Assembly (NCBI GenBank): GCA_023700825.1
Contig: JAMPYE010000152.1
Coordinates: 1-9,299 of the forward strand
DNA: 9,299 nucleotides
Direction of reading: 5' to 3'
DNA from: Thermoanaerobaculia bacterium
GTDB lineage: Bacteria; Acidobacteriota; Thermoanaerobaculia; Gp7-AA8
This document shows, piece by piece, positions 6,246-9,299 of the stretch. Position 1 is the stretch's first letter, and every line of letters starts with the position of its first letter. Under the pieces are notes generated by a model, which was not told the DNA's origin, searched no databases, and saw only the letters and a program-made list of their open reading frames with translations. A program made the translations under genes and the position numbers.

Positions 6246-7241
6246 TTACATCCAGTTGTGGCAATTGGCGCAGATGGGCAGAAGCTCGAACTGACCCTCG
6301 AGGTGGATGCGGCGGAGCCGGTCCAGCGCGCTGCCGGACCAGATTCCCTGGAGGGTGTCGCCGCTGGCGACGTCTCCCACGATCAACTCGTCTTCCGAGT
6401 CGTGGCAGCAGGCCGAGACCTTTCCGTCTGCGTGCACGGAGAGATTGCGCCAGAGCATCCTGCACGGCTGCCGCCCGGCCGGCGCCGCGAGCCCGTCGAC
6501 ACTCCGGTCGGCGACCTTGCCCGACCAGTCGTTGTACTCGTTGATGCGGATTTCGTCGTCTGCCCTGAGGTGCGGCGTCCACCTCGAGAAGAACTCGTCG
6601 ATCTCCGCGCGCGTCTCGTTCATTCGGATGATCCGGAGGACCAGCTTGGGCCTGGGGGACGTCCCTCTCATCTCGAGGAACCGTCGCACGTTGGCCTCGA
6701 CCTTGTTCAGGTCGCCGCCGACTCGAACCGACGCGTAGGTCTCCGGAGTCGTGCCGTCGATCGAGACGACGATTCCCTCGACTCCCAGGTGCAGGACCCG
6801 CTCGATGTTCCTCTCGTTGAGAAGCGTGCCGTTGGTGAGCATCACGATCGGCCGGATGCCTTTCTGAGCCGCGTACTCGAGCAGCTCCGCCCACTTCGCA
6901 TGAAGCATCGACTCGCCGAAGCCCTGCGGGAGAAACAGGATCCCGTTCTCTCCCGCGACCTGGTCGGCGACGACCTTGAAGAGGCTCGGGTCCATGAGGG
7001 TCTTCGGTCGCGACGTCGTGGGGACGGGGCACATGATGCAATCGAGGTTGCACGCGGCCGCGAGCTCGACGGCGACCTCGAACGGGAACACGACACCGTT
7101 CCAGTTCCGGGGATCGCCGGAGGCCAGGCTCGAGAGCTTGGCCTCGACGGCAGCGAGCTGGTCGGCCGGGATCACGTCTCCCAGCCCTTCCTTCTCGGCG
7201 TGGGTTTGCGGCAGCGATGGATCGGGTACTCGACTGGACAT
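6246..7241 (-). CDS. Radical SAM/SPASM domain enzyme
   Basis: A 331-residue enzyme. After about 50 residues of N-terminal extension, the radical SAM barrel starts at FEVAVELAAACNLDCIMCPVP. The CX3CX2C motif (Cys64, Cys68, Cys71) binds the [4Fe-4S] cluster that cleaves S-adenosylmethionine. GFGES (107-111) stands in for the usual GGEP loop, and VMLTNGTLLN (133-142) and GIVVSIDGTTPETYASVR (156-173) are further family motifs. A SPASM/twitch-type C-terminus follows with Cys260, the pair Cys278-Cys279 in GKVSACCHD, and Cys324/Cys327 in ICANC, giving ligands for auxiliary iron-sulfur cluster(s). SPASM proteins modify peptides (RiPP maturases), proteins (anSME) or carbohydrates (BtrN-like dehydrogenation). 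The adjacent glycosyltransferase favours the carbohydrate reading, but this is inference. The start at 7241 gives the family length; upstream only a weak purine-rich GAGGG is seen. The gene is 9 nt from the next start and so is one operon with it. Confidence 0.93.
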   Translation of the reverse strand: MSSRVPDPSLPQTHAEKEGLGDVIPADQLAAVEAKLSSLASGDPRNWNGVVFPFEVAVELAAACNLDCIMCPVPTTSRPKTLMDPSLFKVVADQVAGENGILFLPQGFGESMLHAKWAELLEYAAQKGIRPIVMLTNGTLLNERNIERVLHLGVEGIVVSIDGTTPETYASVRVGGDLNKVEANVRRFLEMRGTSPRPKLVLRIIRMNETRAEIDEFFSRWTPHLRADDEIRINEYNDWSGKVADRSVDGLAAPAGRQPCRMLWRNLSVHADGKVSACCHDSEDELIVGDVASGDTLQGIWSGSALDRLRRIHLEGQFELLPICANCHNWM

Positions 7242-7398
7242 TGTGATCGTTGGCCCTCTGCGATGCCGCCGCCGGACGCTTTCGAGGGAGCCGCAGCCGG
7301 CTGCCAGTTCAACGGCGACATCCGCTCCGTCGGCCGGCGCGACACTTTCCGCTAAACCGGCGCCTCATTCGGGATAATTCCGACGACCGGCTGCCGCG
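7242..7398 (-). other. Intergenic gap within the SPASM/glycosyltransferase block
   Basis: A 157-bp stretch with no supported gene. It contains a 12-bp palindrome GCAGCCGGCTGC (7293-7304). There is also a weak hairpin, TCGG-N7-CCGA (7369-7383), flanked by CCGG/CCGG and followed on the minus strand by GTTTAG, a poor terminator candidate after the methyltransferase gene. No clear promoter was found. The downstream genes may still be transcribed with those upstream. Confidence 0.35.
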
Positions 7399-8589
7399 TC
7401 ATGGGGTCGAAACCGGCTCTCCGCCCTTGCTTTGCGGCGGGGCAGGCGCGCATATCACGTAGAAGCCCGGCACGAAGAACGCAGGATCGGGCTCGCGACC
7501 GATCGAGCGCAACTCGGCGGCCAGGCGCTCTGCCCCGGAGGTGCGAATCTCATGAGCCGGCTCGATGGACTCGATTCGCCAGCCGGTCATGTCCATCAAC
7601 GACCGCAGCGCGTGCTGCGTGAAGAAGCGCAGGTGCCCCACGCACGTCAACCCGAAGTAGAGGTAATCGAATCGCCCGGCGAGAAGGTCCGCGGCGATCG
7701 CGCCGTGGCCCGCGTTGGGAATCGCGATGATCAGCTTGCAGCCGGGCCGTGCAACGGCCTTCAGGTTGATCAGGAATTGCCATGGATCGAACAGGTGCTC
7801 GAGAAAGTCGCCCGCCAGGATGCAGTCGAAGGTCTCTCCGAGCGAGAGCAAGGCATCCTCCGCGTTGCCGGCGACCACGCGATCGAGTCGCGTCGCCGCG
7901 ACGGATGCGGCCGCGGGCTCGAGCTCGATTCCGACGACGCGCGCCCCGCGAGAGCTCTTGACCTGACTGCCGAGCACTCCCTCTCCGCAGCCGAGATCGA
8001 GCACGGACTCGCGGCCCGGGGGGATCAGGGCACAAAGGTCCGAACGATCCTGCGCGCGAAGGGTGACCCATCGATGCACGTAGACGTCGCCGAGAATCGC
8101 AACGCTGCTTCCTGCGCAGACGCTGCTCGTCGGTCCCCTGCGCCGCAGAAGCGTCGCGGTTCGCGTCAGCGCAATCCCCGGGTCGCCGGACGTCCAGCTC
8201 AGGAGTTCAGCGCCTCCGGTCTGCTGCCGCGCGAACTCCTCGAACTCGCGGAGCGTCAGGTACGGCGGATCGGGGTGGCAGAGCTGTCGAGGCTCGAGGC
8301 CCTCATTGGTGACAGGCACGACGAAGTCTGCTCCCGATGCTTCAAGCCCCTCCACGAGCCTCGCCACCAGGCTCGCTTCGGTGACGACGTGGGAATCCGT
8401 GACCAGGAGCACGAGCTCCGTGCCGACCCTCGCAGCAATCTCCCGCGCCTCGTCACGCGGAGAGAATCGAACGACGACAGGGCGCAATCCAGCGGCGGAG
8501 TCGAGCAACCTCGAGAGGCTCTGGCTCTGTGCGAATCGTTCCTCGAGAGCGGAGCTGCCGATTTCCGGGAACAGGATCGTCAGGCTCAT
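7399..8589 (-). CDS. SAM-dependent methyltransferase with N-terminal nucleotide-sugar-transferase-like region
   Basis: A 396-residue protein in two parts. The C-terminal part (about 165-390) is a class I methyltransferase: ESVLDLGCGEGVLGSQV (194-210) is motif I, VVGIELEP (218-225) is motif II with the acidic residue that binds SAM ribose, GNAEDAL and FDCILAGDFLEHLFDP (254-269) match motif III and the post-motif helix, and GHLRFFTQHALRSLMDMTGW is typical of Methyltransf_11/23 proteins. The N-terminal 160 residues have an alternating alpha/beta pattern with TELVLLVTDSHVVTEASLVARLVEGLEASGADFVVPV (57-93), resembling the DxD-containing strand of GT-A/GT2 transferases, but with DSH instead of a clear DxD. 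This may be a degenerate or scaffolding domain. The start at 8589 overlaps the upstream stop codon (ATGA), a sign of translational coupling with the radical SAM gene. Probable role: methylation of a sugar or lipid-linked glycan intermediate. The methyltransferase call is firm; the N-domain call is tentative. Confidence 0.88.
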   Translation of the reverse strand: MSLTILFPEIGSSALEERFAQSQSLSRLLDSAAGLRPVVVRFSPRDEAREIAARVGTELVLLVTDSHVVTEASLVARLVEGLEASGADFVVPVTNEGLEPRQLCHPDPPYLTLREFEEFARQQTGGAELLSWTSGDPGIALTRTATLLRRRGPTSSVCAGSSVAILGDVYVHRWVTLRAQDRSDLCALIPPGRESVLDLGCGEGVLGSQVKSSRGARVVGIELEPAAASVAATRLDRVVAGNAEDALLSLGETFDCILAGDFLEHLFDPWQFLINLKAVARPGCKLIIAIPNAGHGAIAADLLAGRFDYLYFGLTCVGHLRFFTQHALRSLMDMTGWRIESIEPAHEIRTSGAERLAAELRSIGREPDPAFFVPGFYVICAPAPPQSKGGEPVSTP

Positions 8590-9299
8590 GCCGGGTCAGT
8601 CCCGCCGTCGTCGCGCGTCTTCGCGTAGATGCACTTCCGGCAGATGAAGTCGTCGGGAGCCTCGTCGATGCCGTAGGCCCAGCGCCTCATCTTCGAGAGT
8701 TGAGGTCCCGACATGACCTCGTGCACGGATTGCTCCTTCAGGTTGCCGACCACATAGTCCTCGTTGTAGTCCTGGCAGCAGAGGATGCAGTTTCCGGAGG
8801 GGGTGATATGGAGATGCTGGATCGGCCTCGACCCGATGTTGTCGCATCCGGCGAGCCTCTTGTGGTCGGGACCGGTCGAGAGGCCGAAGCCGAGATATCC
8901 GGCACGGTCCATGATCGAGAAGCCCTCGACCTTGAATGGCGTGTTCCGGAATCGATCTTTGATCGCTGCGAGGTCTTCGGCGTGCGTGCTGTCATCCTTG
9001 CCGAGCACCAGGATTCTCATCTCGTCTGATACGGGGGTCGAGGCAATGTAGTCGAGGTTCTTCAGCACCACCGGAAGATGGTCGGCGCCGCGCTCCGCCT
9101 TGTACCGCTCCCGATCGAGAGTCGAGAGGTTCACCCCGAGGTAACGCAGGCGTCCCGACTCGAGGATCTCGTCGACGCGCTTCGGCGAAAGCCCGGAGCC
9201 GTTCGTGAGTACTGCGACCGGGAGGTTCGCGGCCATCAGCTCGTGGCAGTGCCGGACGAATCTCCGATCGACGGTCGGCTCGTTGTAGCTCTGCAGGAA
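8586..9299 (-). CDS. Radical SAM/SPASM domain enzyme, C-terminal part (5' end cut by window edge)
   Basis: 237 residues are visible and the frame is open to the window edge, so the N-terminus and the CX3CX2C cluster lie outside. The first visible residues, FLQSYNEPTVDRRFVRHCHEL, correspond to the radical SAM GEP-type loop (here SYNEP). VAVLTNGSGLSP and RYLGVNLSTLDRERYKAERG, the strand/helix repeats of the TIM barrel, follow. The SPASM region has Cys152, GNCILCCQDYNEDYVVGNL (Cys171, Cys174, Cys175) and ICRKC (Cys220, Cys223), which could hold auxiliary [4Fe-4S] cluster(s). The ATG at 9236 is internal, not the real start, because family motifs continue upstream of it. The stop overlaps the methyltransferase start. 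The protein is clearly different from the second SPASM enzyme downstream, so this is not a recent tandem duplication. The substrate is unknown. Confidence 0.92.
   Translation of the reverse strand, partial: FLQSYNEPTVDRRFVRHCHELMAANLPVAVLTNGSGLSPKRVDEILESGRLRYLGVNLSTLDRERYKAERGADHLPVVLKNLDYIASTPVSDEMRILVLGKDDSTHAEDLAAIKDRFRNTPFKVEGFSIMDRAGYLGFGLSTGPDHKRLAGCDNIGSRPIQHLHITPSGNCILCCQDYNEDYVVGNLKEQSVHEVMSGPQLSKMRRWAYGIDEAPDDFICRKCIYAKTRDDGGTDPA

Noticed and set aside
7243..7258. A second CRP-type site at TGTGATCG near the second radical SAM start
   Set aside because: Only one half-site is present; the other half (expected TCACA) is absent. The same holds for TGTGA near 4976.
5223..7355. A 710-codon open frame on the plus strand antisense to the glycosyltransferase and radical SAM genes
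   Set aside because: It is rich in Arg/Asp/Val/Glu with no recognisable motif and lies opposite two genes with intact family motifs. Long antisense frames are common in GC-rich DNA.
7242..7398. A small RiPP precursor peptide gene next to the SPASM enzyme
   Set aside because: The only short minus-strand frames here are a 5-codon one and one that runs into the radical SAM gene in another frame. Neither has a ribosome-binding site, leader-like sequence or core pattern.

Overview
The window is GC-rich, and every gene I can support lies on the minus strand, so the biological reading order runs from 9299 down to 1. There are eight protein genes, two of them cut by the window edges. I see no rRNA, tRNA, CRISPR array, transposase or phage gene. 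High GC, secreted paired M16 peptidases, an Acs-type ligase and an Old Yellow Enzyme fit a soil- or sediment-type Gram-negative bacterium. Acidobacteriota or a similar phylum is plausible, but no marker gene here fixes the taxonomy.

Reading order on the minus strand. (1) 9299-5217 is a probable glycan or natural-product tailoring block. It holds a radical SAM/SPASM enzyme (5' end outside the window), which overlaps by ATGA a two-part protein with an N-terminal nucleotide-sugar-transferase-like region and a C-terminal SAM methyltransferase. After a 157-nt gap come a second radical SAM/SPASM enzyme and, 9 nt later, a GT4 glycosyltransferase. (2) 5019-2270 is a two-gene operon of exported M16B peptidase subunits, also joined by an ATGA overlap. 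The first has the zinc site HxxEH...E but lacks the R/Y pair. The second has lost HxxEH but keeps R-x6-Y, the layout of an obligate heterodimer. (3) 2269-2006 is a non-coding stretch packed with inverted repeats: a 123-bp cruciform-like element next to a 15-bp perfect hairpin. (4) 2005-941 is an OYE-family (YqjM-like) ene-reductase. (5) 940-780 is a short regulatory region with a perfect CRP-type operator and a second inverted repeat. (6) 779-1 is the N-terminal 259 residues of an acetyl-CoA synthetase.

The most interesting points are the SPASM / GT-like-methyltransferase / SPASM / GT4 gene set, which looks like a coherent but unidentified carbohydrate-modification cassette; the split-catalysis M16 pair; the nested-hairpin element at 2081-2203; and the textbook CRP site upstream of acs. 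No part of the window shows a clearly new class of system, so the novelty claims below are hypotheses from gene content and motif reading.
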